From: Symbiodinium natans
Lineage: Eukaryota > Sar > Dinophyceae > Suessiales > Symbiodiniaceae
Direction of reading: 5' to 3'
Length of the DNA: 26,000 bases
NCBI GenBank assembly: GCA_905221605.1
Contig: CAJNDS010000002.1
Coordinates: 527,501-553,500 of the forward strand
The translations under genes were made by a program, and so were the position numbers. Position 1 is the stretch's first letter; each line of letters begins with the position of its first letter. Positions 16,326-25,235 of the stretch are shown piece by piece. Below the pieces are notes generated by a model. The model worked only from the letters and a program-made list of their open reading frames with translations. It was not told the DNA's origin and searched no databases.

Positions 16326-16745
16326 GCTTTAGGGTTTCCGGGTTTCAGAGCTCGAGGTTTGGGTTCCCCAGTGACCTGGGACAAACGAAGCATTTGTGCT
16401 TGGCGGGGTTTATCGGTGGCACCGGATCCGCTCCGAAGAAAATGACTCCAATGTATCCTAGTACTGATGTGGGTAGCTCACTTCTAGGTACAGCCACAGC
16501 CCGTAAACGTCGCGAGCCCGATTTCCGACAATCAGCTGAGGGTGTTTTAAGCAGTGTTGGGTGCTTTGGGCTTAGGGGTTTAAAGTTTAGGGTTTAAAGC
16601 TCCGACCTCTGACAAATCCTAAACTCTGAAGGCTCGAAAAGCTCGCAGCTTCATCTCGGCTTAGGGTTCAGGGTTTAGGGTTGGGTTTTTTGGGGTGTAG
16701 GGTTTAGGGGTTGGTGGATTTGGGGGTTTTAGGGCTTGGGGCTTG
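16326..16745. other. Gap without recognised gene
   Basis: Mixed sequence; a 67-codon plus frame at 16394-16597 lacks codon bias. Degenerate TTTAGGG from 16560 to 16745. Confidence 0.55.
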
Positions 16746-16802
16746 CCCTAAACCCTAAACCCTAAACCCTAAACCCTAAACCCTAAACCCTAAACCCTAA
16801 AC
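16746..16802 (-). repeat. CCCTAAA array at an exon end
   Basis: Eight perfect units, meeting a TTTAGGG-like tract head to head at about 16745 and abutting the exon at 16803. Confidence 0.95.
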
Positions 16803-16861
16803 CCCACTTCGGGTTGCGGCTTCGGGTCTCGGATGCCCGGATCCCGGAACCCTTGCTCCGC
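16803..16861 (-). CDS. Candidate mini-exon with strong acceptor
   Basis: Acceptor CCCTCCTTTCAG has the best pyrimidine tract in the window. Reads AEQGFRDPGIRDPKPQPEV, Pro/Asp-rich rather than helical. Donor either CCCGAA|GTGGGG or GTGGG|GTTTAGGG. No Trp motif; possibly a linker between repeats. Confidence 0.45.
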
Positions 16862-17728
16862 CTGAAAGGAGGGCCATCGCCGCCTTGTTTCTCGCGCCTG
16901 GCACGCGCTTTTGGGATGCCTTAGAAGCCCTACACCCTAAACCCCACACCCCAAACCCCCCACACACCAAACCCCAAACCCTAAACCCTACTTATCGTAG
17001 GGTTGGAGGACGTGTTGATGGTAGCGAGCATAGGTTATCCCAACAACCTAAACCCCCCCCAGCTGTTTACGGTTTAGGGAGTTTAGGGTTGGGGAGTTTA
17101 GGGTTTAGGGAGTTTAGGGTTTCGGGTTTAGGGAGTTTTGGACATCGTTGCAGCTCCGGTTCCTTTTTCCCATCTTTAGGTGCTCTAAACCCGATAAACC
17201 CTAAACCCTGAAACCCTAAGGCCCTGAAACCCTGAACCCTGAAAATCCTGGTCCTGAACCCCAAAATCCCTCGACTGTTTTAGGGTTTAGGGTTGAAGGT
17301 TTGGGTTGCAGCTTTACGTCTTTGGGGTCTGGGGGGGGGGGTCCAGTTCTACGTGACCACGGGCTTGATAGGGGTTTGGGGATTTCGGGACAAAAACGAC
17401 AAGGCGCTGAACTTTGAATCTGAAGGCCTACAGCCCTAAGACACCGAAACCGAAAAAAACACCTAACATCTAAAACAAAAACCTAGAAACTCTGTAAGCC
17501 CCATAAACCCTAAACAACCTAAAGCCCTGCAAGCCCTAGGTGCCCACAATGTGCTGATGAAAGCTTGCATGTCTCGGTATCAAGGGCAGAATCATGCCAG
17601 GAAGCTGAGCTGAGGTATTAGGGTTTAGGGTTTAGGGTTAGAACTCATGAGTGAAGGTGTACAGGTCAGGCATCCCACATACTGTGTCAAGGCAGCGAAA
17701 CCCTCGTGATGTGTTCTCCTCGCAAAAA
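16862..17728. other. Gap with mixed arrays and no recognised gene
   Basis: GC-rich sequence to about 16925 has an open plus frame (ALFLAPGTRFWDALEALH) that I attribute to composition. CCCTAAA at 16930-16995 and 17190-17260, TTTAGGG variants at 17070-17130, 17278-17300 and 17617-17640, poly-G at about 17331-17341. Confidence 0.55.
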
Positions 17729-17787
17729 AACCCTAAACCCTAAACCCTAAACCCTAAACCCTAAACCCTAAACCCTAAACCCTCAAC
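17729..17787 (-). repeat. CCCTAAA array at an exon end
   Basis: Eight units, the last being CCCTCAA, next to the exon at 17788. Confidence 0.95.
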
Positions 17788-17838
17788 CCATTTGGGGAAG
17801 CCCAGGACCACGTTCACGACCCGCCAAGCTTCGAGTAG
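17788..17838 (-). CDS. Candidate Sfi1-like exon, LLEAWR core
   Basis: Seventeen codons, LLEAWRVVNVVLGFPKW, from GCAGTCAG to AAATGG|GTTGAGG; 13 of 17 third positions are G or C. The Leu-to-Trp spacing is shorter than the full consensus. The donor could instead be the next GT, seven bases on, at GTTTAGGG. Confidence 0.5.
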
Positions 17839-17871
17839 CTGACTGCGACGCCGGAGTGTAGCTCATGCCCG

Positions 17872-17954
17872 GGTTTAGGGTTTAGGGTTTAGGGTTTAGG
17901 GTTTAGGGTTTAGGGTTTAGGGTTTAGGGTTTAGGGTTTAGGGTTTAGGGTTTA
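17872..17954 (+). repeat. TTTAGGG array, perfect
   Basis: About twelve perfect units, 34 bp from the acceptor of the exon at 17788-17838. Confidence 0.95.
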
Positions 17955-18375
17955 GGAGCCATTCATTGAGTTTGGGGGGCCCTGCAAAACAAAAAAAGCC
18001 TCTGAGGCTTATAATTTACAGGGTTGTAGGGGTTTGGGGCCCATAGAACTATAAATTGATTCCAAAACAACCTCAGGAAGACCTCAAGACCCCACCCCAA
18101 AGACCCCTAAACCCTAAACCCTAAACCCTAAACCCTAAACCCTAAACCCTAAACCCTAAACCCTAAACCCTAAACCCGAAGAGGCCCTTCTCACAACAAT
18201 CTACAGGGCGCCATATTCAACACCTTAAACCCCCAACCCTAAACACAAAAGGGCCCATATAAACCTTAAACCTGAATGGCCCTAAAACCCCCTAAACCCT
18301 AAACCCTAAACCCTAAACCCTAAAACGCCCTAAACCCTAACCCCAAATGGCCCCCCTAACCCCCCGAACCCGCAC
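17955..18375 (-). repeat. CCCTAAA arrays with short spacers
   Basis: Regular array at 18108-18178 (ten units), then decayed copies at 18230-18365. No gene in the spacers. Confidence 0.85.
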
Positions 18376-18435
18376 CTTTCTGGTTGGCCACCCGAGCCCA
18401 GGCCAGAAGGCCCCGGTGCAGCAGCGGCCGGAGCC
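18376..18435 (-). CDS. Candidate Sfi1-like exon, exact LLx3Lx2W core
   Basis: 60 nt from CCTCGCGCAG to AGAAAG|GTGCGGG, a canonical donor. In phase 1 it reads LRPLLHRGLLAWARVANQK, with exact Leu-Leu-x3-Leu-x2-Trp and 16 or more of 19 third positions G or C. Phase 1 at both ends, compatible with the exon at 20852-20923 upstream. Confidence 0.65.
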
Positions 18436-18462
18436 CTGCGCGAGGGGCGCCGAAGCCGACAA

Positions 18463-18606
18463 TCAGGGCTGAGGGTCTAAGGGCTCCTCGGTAGGGTCTA
18501 GGGTTTGGGGTTTAGTGTCTGGAGTGTAGGGTTTAGAGTTTGGGGTCTAGGGTCTAGGGTTCAGGGTTTGGGGTCTAGGGTTCAGGGTTTAGGGTTTGGG
18601 GGTTAG
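18463..18606 (+). repeat. Degenerate TTTAGGG array
   Basis: Mixed GTCTAGGG, GTTCAGGG and TTTGGGG units upstream of the acceptor of the exon at 18376-18435. Confidence 0.85.
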
Positions 18607-18640
18607 GGATGCTCCCCCTTGTCCTAACAGTCGTTAATTG
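18607..18640 (+). mobile_element. Left end of a family B element
   Basis: GGGATGCTCCCCCTTGTCCT and following CAGTCGTTAAT match the left end of the MITE at 16214. No right end follows nearby; the matching right end is at 19724-19768. Confidence 0.5.
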
Positions 18641-18661
18641 GGATATGTGTGTGTGTGCGCG

Positions 18662-18898
18662 TGTGTCTACATGATGCAGTTGTTCTTCAATAGCAAGGCA
18701 CAGATCCTGATGTCGAATGTCGCTTCTCTTCAGGACACTCAGCAGCAGGTTAACTTCCACCTGGAACACGCCGCCGACCAGGAAACAGTGCATCCAGTCG
18801 TACATGCTTATGCTAAGAGGTTTCGACCGGTGCCGCATGTGGTCTCGGAAAATGCATCCCTTGTGTAGTTCAGTCCGAGGGCCTGTTCCTTCATCTTG
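18662..18898 (-). pseudogene. DDE-transposase-like fragment
   Basis: A minus frame contains SISMYDWMHCFLVGGVFQVE and then LLLSVLKRSD. An Asp-x2-His with a following hydrophobic Gly-Val segment resembles the region around a catalytic Asp in several large plant and protist DNA-transposase families. Just upstream, a different frame reads KEQALGLNY, suggesting a frameshift near 18855. It lies inside the interval bounded by the two family B ends. The family is from memory of such motifs and is not proven. Confidence 0.45.
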
Positions 18899-19626
18899 AA
18901 CTGGCCCTTGTACCCACCCTAAACCCTAAACCCTGAACCCTACAACCCTCAACCCTAGTTGCTGCTCAGACAGCAAGGACTTCGCAGCTCCCCAAGCCTA
19001 AAGAAGCTTCCTAGCTGGAGATCCCAAAGCCTACCTTCTTTCTGATTTTTGATACCAAAAAAGCCGGTTTACAAAGTTTTTAGTGATCATATCAAAAAAA
19101 GCCTGTTTTCGAGGCTTTTTTGAGTGATCTAGGTTCTCAAGGCTCAACTTGCAGGTTTGGAACGCAAGAAATTGGGTCCTTGTCGCTGAGAGATTGCCTC
19201 CCCCCCCCCCCCTCTCCGGCCTCCCTCCCCGCACCCCCTCCCCCCCCCGGGTGTCCAAATTGTAGCCTAACTGAAAACCCTAAACCCTAAACGGTTCTAA
19301 GGCTTCGGGTTGTGAACCTCAAGGCTCAGTTTGCTGGGGTTGAAAGGGTTTAGGGTCGCAGCGTTAGAGGGTTAGAGGGTTTTAGGGGTTTAAGGTTTTC
19401 GGGTTTAAGGTCTTAGGGTGTTGAGGGCGTTCAGGTTTTCAGGTGTTAGGGTGTGAGGGCTGAGGGCTTAGGGTTTTAGGGTTAAAGAGTTCAGGCCAAA
19501 GGCCTTCACCCTAAACCCTAAACCCTAAACCCTACACCCCGGGTCAAACCGCTTGCATCTCCGAGGGTACGAGGAAGTAGGGTTCAAGGGTTTCAGGCTC
19601 TTGGGTGAAAGCGTTGAAGGTTGGCA
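18899..19626. other. Gap with hairpin, C-run and degenerate arrays
   Basis: AAAAAAGCCT and AGGCTTTTTT form a 10-bp hairpin at about 19095-19121. C-rich tract at 19199-19248. Decayed TTTAGGG at 19340-19495 and CCCTAAA at about 19507-19537. No coding signal. Confidence 0.6.
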
Positions 19627-19720
19627 GGGTTTAGGGTTTAGGGTTTAGGGTTTAGGGTTTAGGGTTTAGGGTTGAGGGTTGAGGGTTTAGGGTTTAGGGT
19701 TTAGGGTTTAGGGTTTAGGG
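19627..19720 (+). repeat. TTTAGGG array
   Basis: Thirteen units with two TTGAGGG variants, ending directly at a family B element end. Confidence 0.95.
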
Positions 19721-19723
19721 TCT

Positions 19724-19768
19724 CTATTAAGGACTACTAGTATAAGGGGGAACAACCCCCCAAGTTTA
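19724..19768 (+). mobile_element. Right end of a family B element
   Basis: ATTAAGGACTACTAGTATAA then GGGGGAACAACCCCCCAA matches the right half of the MITE at 16214-16317. The left half is replaced by a telomere array. Confidence 0.5.
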
Positions 19769-20697
19769 AGGGTTCAAGGGTTTAGGGGTACGGCTTGAGG
19801 TCTAGGGTTAGAGCCATGGGGTGCGGGCTTTGTGAAGTAACGGCGCGGCTTGAGGCTGAGGATACTAGCTTAAGGAGTAGGGTTTAGGAGTAGGGTTTAG
19901 GGCTGGGCTGATGGCTTAGGGTACCTGCCTGAGATCAGATGCCATACGATCATCTTCCTTAGAGGCTTCATGTGCAGATTTGTGAGCCACCCTCAGACGA
20001 CCTACAGCCTTCTTCGTTCGGGTTGGGAGGCTCCAATGAGGGCAATAAGTTTCCCATAAGCACCAACAAAAAACTCAAATGCGACAGAATCCTCCGGTTT
20101 GGTGTGCCTTAGTTTGTGGGCTTGTATAGCAGAACAAGAAAACCAGGCACCCTCCAAGTAGAGGACAACTCGAGGTCTTCAGTGCGCGGCACCACAAATT
20201 CAGGCTCTTGCGGTCTCCCAACCCTCATGGCCTCCACTCTAGGGTTCAGGGAAAAAGCCCAGTCGCCTCAGGCAAGGCCCAAACCCTAAACCTTAAACCC
20301 TAAACCCTAATCCCCGAACCCAGAAGGCCCCCTCCCAATCTCTACGTTTAAACTCCAAAACCCTAAATCCTAAAGCCCTAAACCCCCTAAAGCCCTAAAC
20401 CCCCTAAACCCCCTAAACCCCCTAAACCCCCTAAACCCCTAAACCCGACGATGTCAAACCCTTATCCCTCAAAAGGCCGACAGGGTCGACTGCCGGAAGC
20501 CCTTGAGGCACTCAAACTCCTCCGCCCGCCCGAAACCCGGAACCCCTATAAACACCCCAAAGCCCCAAAACCTAAACCCCCCCCCAAACCCCCCTACAAA
20601 CCCCCAAAAAAGCCCTCAATTAAAGCCCCAAATAACCTAAAACGAATGCCATACATAAATTAAAGCCCCAAAATACCCTAAGACCCCCCAAAAAAAA
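19769..20697. other. Gap without recognised gene
   Basis: Mixed unique sequence at 19920-20270 and decayed CCCTAAA at 20280-20450. A 70-codon plus frame at 20451-20663 is Pro/Lys repeat-derived. Confidence 0.55.
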
Positions 20698-20729
<32 letters not shown>

Positions 20730-20800
20730 CCCTAAACCCTAAACCCTAAACCCTAAACCCTAAATCCTAAACCCTAAACCCTAAACCCCTGAACCCTACA
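20698..20800 (-). repeat. 28-base poly-C joined to a CCCTAAA array
   Basis: The C run (20698-20725) passes in register into TAAACCC units, as if one CCC had expanded. About ten units follow. Confidence 0.9.
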
Positions 20801-20851
20801 GAAAAAAAATAAAACAAACAAAACAAAACAATGCGGCCCCAAGTGGCTCAC

Positions 20852-20923
20852 CCCGCAAGCGCTGGAGTTCCGCGGCCGCGCGCTCGGTGTCGCGGAGCCG
20901 GAGCTCAGCCCGGAGTAGAAGAC
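20852..20923 (-). CDS. Candidate coiled-coil exon
   Basis: 72 nt from CCACTGAG to TTGCGGG|GTGAGCC, a canonical donor. In phase 1 it reads LLLRAELRLRDTERAAAELQ and RLR, a clear heptad of Leu with Arg/Glu, as in long coiled-coil cytoskeletal proteins. Third positions are almost all G or C in this frame. Starts and ends in phase 1, matching the end of the exon at 21965-22142 and the exon at 18376-18435. Confidence 0.6.
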
Positions 20924-20937
20924 CTCAGTGGTTTTTA

Positions 20938-20985
20938 GGGGTTTAGGGTTTAGGGTGTAGGGTTTAGGGTTTCGGGTTTAGGGGC
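20938..20985 (+). repeat. TTTAGGG array with variants
   Basis: Six units including GTGTAGGG and TTTCGGG, 15 bp from the acceptor of the exon at 20852-20923. Confidence 0.9.
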
Positions 20986-21011
20986 TAGGGTAGGGGCTTA
21001 GGTGTTTCTGA

Positions 21012-21131
21012 GGGTAGCTTCATGCGCCCTTAATATGGTCCCTAATGGTCCCTAAATTTGTACAGGGTATACAAGGGGTATATAAGGGGTATCCTGTTAA
21101 GGGCTCCTATTAAGGGACCAAGTAACTACCC
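21012..21131. mobile_element. Inverted-repeat element, family C
   Basis: GGGTAGCTT near 21014 and AAGTAACTACCC at the right end form approximate terminal inverted repeats, with GGTCCCTAAT/ATTAAGGGACC inside. The right end matches the fragments near 2650 and 22725. Confidence 0.45.
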
Positions 21132-21357
21132 TTAGACTGCTAAATTTCAAGGGGGTTTAGGGTTTAGGGGTTTAGGGGGGCCTTAGGGGGTTTTAGGGGG
21201 CTTGTAGGGGGTTTAGGCTTAGAGTTTAGGGGTCTAGGGTGCAGGGCTCGAGGCTTTCTGGGTGTATGGAGCTTAGGGTTTAGGGTTTGCGGGTTTAGGG
21301 TGCAGGGCTTGAGGATGTTTGGGTGTAGGGATTTTGGGCTCAGGCCTAGGCTCCCTT

Positions 21358-21388
<31 letters not shown>

Positions 21389-21964
21389 GTGGGGTTGAGT
21401 TTATGGGGTGGAAGGCCTTATATAAGGGCTTCAGGCTTAGGGTTCAAGGTTTCGGGGCTTTGCAAGTTCAGGCCTTGTAGGGCTTTGGGTTTTAGGGCTT
21501 CGCGTCTAAGACTTCTGGCTTACAAGGTTCATGACCAAGAGGGGCTTGGGGGGGGTTGAGAGCGGGATGCTCTGGACAGCGTCCCTCTCTGTAGGGCTGA
21601 GTTGTTTTTTTTTTGGCTTGTAGGGTTTCTGACACACATTGCGGGCTTTAGGGTTCCTAAAGGGCCTAGGGAAAGTTGAGTGCGGGGTTCCGGGCTTCGG
21701 GGCCTTTATATGAGGCTTTGGGGCTTATGAGGCTTTTGGGGCTGAGGGCTTGTAGGGTGTTGAGCTTGGGATTTGCATGACTTAAGGCATGAAATTCGGG
21801 CTGACAAGGCTAAGGCTTTGCACCGTTTGGGGTGATGGGCTCAGGATTTAGGGCTTCAATCGGCTGTGGCTGGGCTCAGCCTTCAACGTTTTCATCTGAG
21901 ATACAGCCCTTGCGGAATGTAGCGCCTCGGGTCTTGCGCGACTCCATACCAGCAAGTCATCAAC
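21132..21964 (+). other. Degenerate G-rich telomere-derived tract with T and G runs
   Basis: Decayed TTTAGGGG to about 21790, with T12 (21356-21367) followed by G22 (21368-21389). No coding signal until the exon at 21965. Confidence 0.7.
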
Positions 21965-22142
21965 CTTTTTCTCGCAAATGCCTCGTGTCTGGGTTGATGT
22001 TCGTGTGGCAGTGCTTGCATGGCTTGTACACAGCCTCGCCCAGCACGCCCGACGCAGCGCAGTAGCCCGTCCAGCGCCAGGGCATGGAGGAATGCGTGTC
22101 CTTGCCGGGCGTTGCCTGCGTGTCCCGCAGCACCAGCTGGTC
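21965..22142 (-). CDS. Strong candidate exon, Cys/His segment
   Basis: 178 nt from ATTCTCGACAG to GAGAAAAAG|GTTGATG. Reads DQLVLRDTQATPGKDTHSSM, then PWRWTGYCAASGVLGEAVYK and PCKHCHTNINPDTRHLREK. Third positions are overwhelmingly G or C, the clearest coding stretch in the window. One Cys, then Cys-x2-Cys-His could bind zinc, but I do not recognise a named domain. Ends in phase 1, matching the next minus-strand exon called (20852-20923). It is free of telomere units at its edges. Confidence 0.7.
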
Positions 22143-22364
22143 CTGTCGAGAATTCAGGCTCGTCGTGAGCGTCCTCCAGGTTCCACTACGAATGAATACA
22201 AATTGGACACCCGATTTCTTAACAAAGGAACAGTAGGGTTTAGGGGGTTTAGGGCTTACTTCAGGTATAATTAGGGTTTGCGGGGGACCACTGGGATGAG
22301 TAGGGAGGCAAGGCTTCTTATCAAGAAAAGGCTGAGGGCATATGGGGCGGTTCCCAAACTCCCC

Positions 22365-22500
22365 CAAACCCTAAAGCCCTAAACCCCAAACCCTAAACCC
22401 CAAACCTTAAACCCTAAACCCCAAACCTTAAACCCCAAACCCTAAACCCTAAACCCCAAAACCCTAAACCCTAAACCCTAAAACCCTGTAGACCCTAAAC
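22365..22500 (-). repeat. CCCTAAA array with CCCCAAA variants
   Basis: About eighteen units. The last provides GTTTAGGG at the end of the exon at 22501. Confidence 0.95.
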
Positions 22501-22550
22501 CGCTGAATGTTGCGACGGGTGGCGGCCGCTTTGCCAACCTGCCCAGGCGC
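22501..22550 (-). CDS. Candidate Trp-rich mini-exon
   Basis: Acceptor CATGCGCAG, donor CAGCG|GTTTAGGG. One frame reads AWAGWQSGRHPSQHSA, similar to AWQGF/AWAGRQ in the exon at 25236. Another, APGQVGKAAATRRNIQ, has slightly better codon bias. Confidence 0.4.
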
Positions 22551-22574
22551 CTGCGCATGTAAGCTCCCTAAGCC

Positions 22575-22690
22575 CACATAGGCCCTTATTCCCCTTTTTA
22601 TAGGGTTTAGGTTCCCTCATAAGCCCCCTTTAACCCAAAAAGGGGTACTCTTTCTATTCCTAGGCTTTTCGTGGGTCTAGGTATACAATT
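22575..22690 (-). mobile_element. MITE-like element, family A, diverged copy
   Basis: On the minus strand, TTAAAGGGGGCTTATGAGGG, AACCTAAACCC and GGGGAATAAGGGCC follow the order of the intact copy at 14282-14379. The ends are eroded. It lies just upstream of the acceptor of the exon at 22501-22550. Confidence 0.55.
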
Positions 22691-23034
22691 GGGCCTTACA
22701 GGGGCCCCTATTCAGGAGCTTTAATTAGGGCCCAAGTATCTACGAATGTGGGTCATATGGGTTTAGGGTTTAGGGTTTAGGATTCAGGGTTTAGGATTTA
22801 GGGTTTAGGGTATATACGCAAAGGGGTCATAGGTGCATAGAAACCCTGAAGCTTGCGGACCGCGCCAACCCACAAACCGGGATCACAACCAAACTCTCCT
22901 GAGCCCCTCAACCCTAAACCCCAAACCCGAAGCCCCAAACCCCAAGCCCTAAACCCTAAACCCCAAGCTCTGAACCCTAAACCCCAAGACCCTAAGCAAC
23001 AAAAGCCGAGGTTTATCGAGGTATGGCAATTGAC
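22691..23034. other. Gap with family C hairpin and arrays
   Basis: ATTGGGCC and GGGCCCAAGTAT near 22690-22735 form a family C-like inverted repeat. TTTAGGG variants at 22760-22810 and CCCTAAA variants at 22905-22990. Confidence 0.6.
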
Positions 23035-23145
23035 CGAGCTTGAGAATGTCGGGCAAGGCCCCTTCAGTAGGTGGCGCCAGTGCCTTCTAGCGGGCCCGCA
23101 TTGTTCTGCAACATGTGCTTGCCAAGCGAGCTCGCTCGACTGTGC
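23035..23145 (-). CDS. Candidate Sfi1-like exon, two Trp sites
   Basis: Thirty-seven codons after GATGCATCAG: AQSSELAWQAHVAEQCGPAR, then RHWRHLLKGPCPTFSSS, to TCG|GTCAATTG. Two Trp spaced about 15 residues in an amphipathic context. It lacks adjoining telomere arrays, showing that coding islands also occur away from them. A plus frame here (FSRWRQCLL) is the weaker alternative. Confidence 0.5.
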
Positions 23146-23457
23146 CTGATGCATCTTCCTGACAAATGGAAACGCCACGGAAGATCTCCGGAGAATCCCG
23201 CAAAGTGGCCTCCATGGCCCAGAGGGCTCGGTTGTCCTCGCGTCCTCACTTTTTCTTATTAAGGCCAGGTCTTACGGTGTCATGTGTAATGAGTCACAGT
23301 ACTCGACTTAAACCTTCCCTGACTGAATTATATTATTAACAAGAAAACTGACTGACTGAGCGAAACCTAGGTGTTAGGGTTTAAGGCTTAGGGTTTAGGG
23401 TTTTAGGGTTTCGGGGTTTAGGGGTTTAGGGTTTCAGGGTTTTCGTGCGGCGCGAAC
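23146..23457. other. Gap without recognised gene
   Basis: Mixed sequence to 23370, then TTTAGGG variants to 23440. On the left of the exon at 23458 the array is TTTAGGG, the opposite of the usual arrangement. Confidence 0.6.
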
Positions 23458-23524
23458 CTCGCAGAAGCAGAGTGGAGCTTCGCTCGGCCAGCCGCAGGCC
23501 CGACCGGCGCGCGCTGTGGGCCGC
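23458..23524 (-). CDS. Candidate mini-exon, Arg/Leu-rich
   Basis: Acceptor GAGTGCTCAG, then AAHSARRSGLRLAERSSTLL and LR, donor CTGCGAG|GTTCGC. Strong G/C third positions in this frame. Helical and basic, no Trp in frame. Confidence 0.45.
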
Positions 23525-23584
23525 CTGAGCACTCGAGGGCACCGGGGCTCGGAATCTGCGTCGAATTTCGCCACTTTTTCTGAA

Positions 23585-23735
23585 TAGGGTTTAGGGTTTA
23601 GGGTTTAGGGTTTAGGGTTTAGGGTTTAGGGTTTAGGGTTTAGGGTTTAGGGTTTAGGGTGTAGGGTGTAGGGTGTAGGGTTTAGGGTTTAGGGTGTAGG
23701 GTTTAGGGTTTAGGGCTTAGGGTTTAGGGATGCAT
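23585..23735 (+). repeat. TTTAGGG array with GTGTAGGG variants
   Basis: About 21 units; the first ten are perfect. Confidence 0.95.
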
Positions 23736-24345
23736 GTTTGGTTTCTGTTGACGACCCTAGTCTCTGCCATGGCTCAATGCCTCGAAGCCGCACGCGTAGA
23801 ATGCGCCCTCAGCACCCCAGAAAAGCCCGAAACCTCAGACCCTAAAGTTCCCTAAACCTTTAGGGTTAGGGGATTAGGGTTTAGGGTTTAGGGTTTAGGG
23901 TTTAGGGTTTAGTGTTTAGGGTTTAGGGTTTAGGGTATAGGGTTTAAGTGATCCCCGTTATGGGATTCTTAGCTTTCTCTTCTGATTGAAATTCCTCAAC
24001 ACCAACCCGGAAACCCTGAAGCCGACCCTATATACACATAAATACATCCTACATAAAGACATACACAAACGTAAAAGTAAAAAACAAAAAAGATGTATGT
24101 ATATATACATATACATATACATATGCATATACATATACATATACATACATATATATCTATATATGTATATATCATACATGAAACTTGTTGACGTACTTTT
24201 GAGTCATTCGTATTTCGCACACACTTTTTCGAACCCCCCGACCGACGCTGCGAAAGGCAAAGCCCTCTAAACACTGAGCCGCCGGATCCCTAATCCCTAA
24301 ACCCTACACCCTACGTAGGCCCGAAACCCAAAACCCAAAACCCTA
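23736..24345. other. Gap with TTTAGGG array and AT microsatellite
   Basis: Array at 23876-23947. TA/CATA microsatellite at 24092-24178. A short GC-rich piece at 23760-23815 has an open minus frame (RILRVRLRGIEPWQ) too small to call. Confidence 0.6.
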
Positions 24346-24461
24346 AACCCAATCCCTAAATCCTAACCCTAAACCCTAAACCCTACACCCTAGTTGGCCC
24401 TAGTTCCTACACCCTAAACCCTGAACCCTAAACCCTAAACCCTCAACCCTAAACCCTAAAC
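24346..24461 (-). repeat. CCCTAAA array with short interruptions
   Basis: About thirteen units with CCCTACA variants, abutting the exon at 24462. Confidence 0.9.
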
Positions 24462-24534
24462 CCCTCAATCCTTGGCCCAGGGACTTCGTGCCGGTGTCGC
24501 CAGGCTGCAAAGGTGCAGCGTAGCATTTGCCTGC
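24462..24534 (-). CDS. Candidate Sfi1-like exon, MLx3Fx2WR core
   Basis: From TGTCAGAG to ATTGAGGG|GTTTAGGG. Reads RQMLRCTFAAWRHRHEVPGP and RIE. Met-Leu-x3-Phe-x2-Trp-Arg is a full match to the Sfi1 repeat pattern. Two other AG acceptors lie within a few bases; this one fits the phase of the exon at 25236. Confidence 0.6.
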
Positions 24535-24551
24535 CTCTGACAGCTCAGGGG

Positions 24552-25112
24552 TTTTAGGGTTTGCGGGAATTAGGGGGGGGTTTAGGGTTTAGGGTTTAGG
24601 GTTTAGGGTTTCGGGTTCAGGGTTTAGGACTAGGGTTAGGGTTCGGGTTTTAATTAGGGGTTCTGGGGCTTAATTCCGGGTTTCGGGGGAGTCCGCCCGC
24701 CGTGTCGTGTTGGATGGGTTGGGAAGTGAAAACCCCCCCGCCCCTCCTCCCCCAAACGCTGCATTGCGAGGGCGGGGGTCTCTGAGAATACTAGGAAGCC
24801 CTGGGGACATCGCCCCCCCTTATTGGGGAAATGTCGTCGCCATCCATCCACTGAGTATGAAAGCGGCGCAAAACCTAAAGCCAAACACCTCCGATCACCG
24901 GGTTTAAGGTTTAGGGTTTAGGGTTCAGAGATGTTCAGAGCAACCCCGTGAAACCGACAACCCCAAAGCTCCTAAAGCCCCGAGACCCTGAAACACAAAA
25001 ATCTCACCCCGAAAGAACGTCACAAAGCCCCAAGGCACCCCAAAACCCTAAACCCCAAAACCATTAACCCTAGCCGTAAACCCTAAACCTGTAACCCTAT
25101 ACCCGATACCCC
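24552..25112. other. Gap with TTTAGGG array, dispersed repeat and decayed C array
   Basis: TTTAGGG at 24552-24640; CGTGTTGGATGGG segment (24690-24745) shared with 15277-15330; decayed CCCTAAA from 24935. Frames at 24654-24907 lack bias. Confidence 0.6.
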
Positions 25113-25235
25113 AAGCCCGAAACCCTAAACCCTAAACCCTGAACCCTAACCCCCCCCCCCCCCCCCCTAAACCCTAAACCCTAAACCCTTAACCCTAAAC
25201 CCCAAACCCCAAACCCTAAACCCTAAACCCTAAAC
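25113..25235 (-). repeat. CCCTAAA array with internal C18 run
   Basis: Regular units interrupted by poly-C at 25150-25167 that passes in register into TAAACCC, then CCCTAAA to the exon at 25236. Confidence 0.9.

Noticed and set aside
21960-22367. A 135-codon uninterrupted gene on the minus strand
   Set aside because: Only 21965-22142 has strong codon bias; the remainder lacks it and is separated by a good AG acceptor, so only the exon is called.
23958-24274. Open frames across the 24092-24178 microsatellite
   Set aside because: Same low-complexity artefact, present on both strands.
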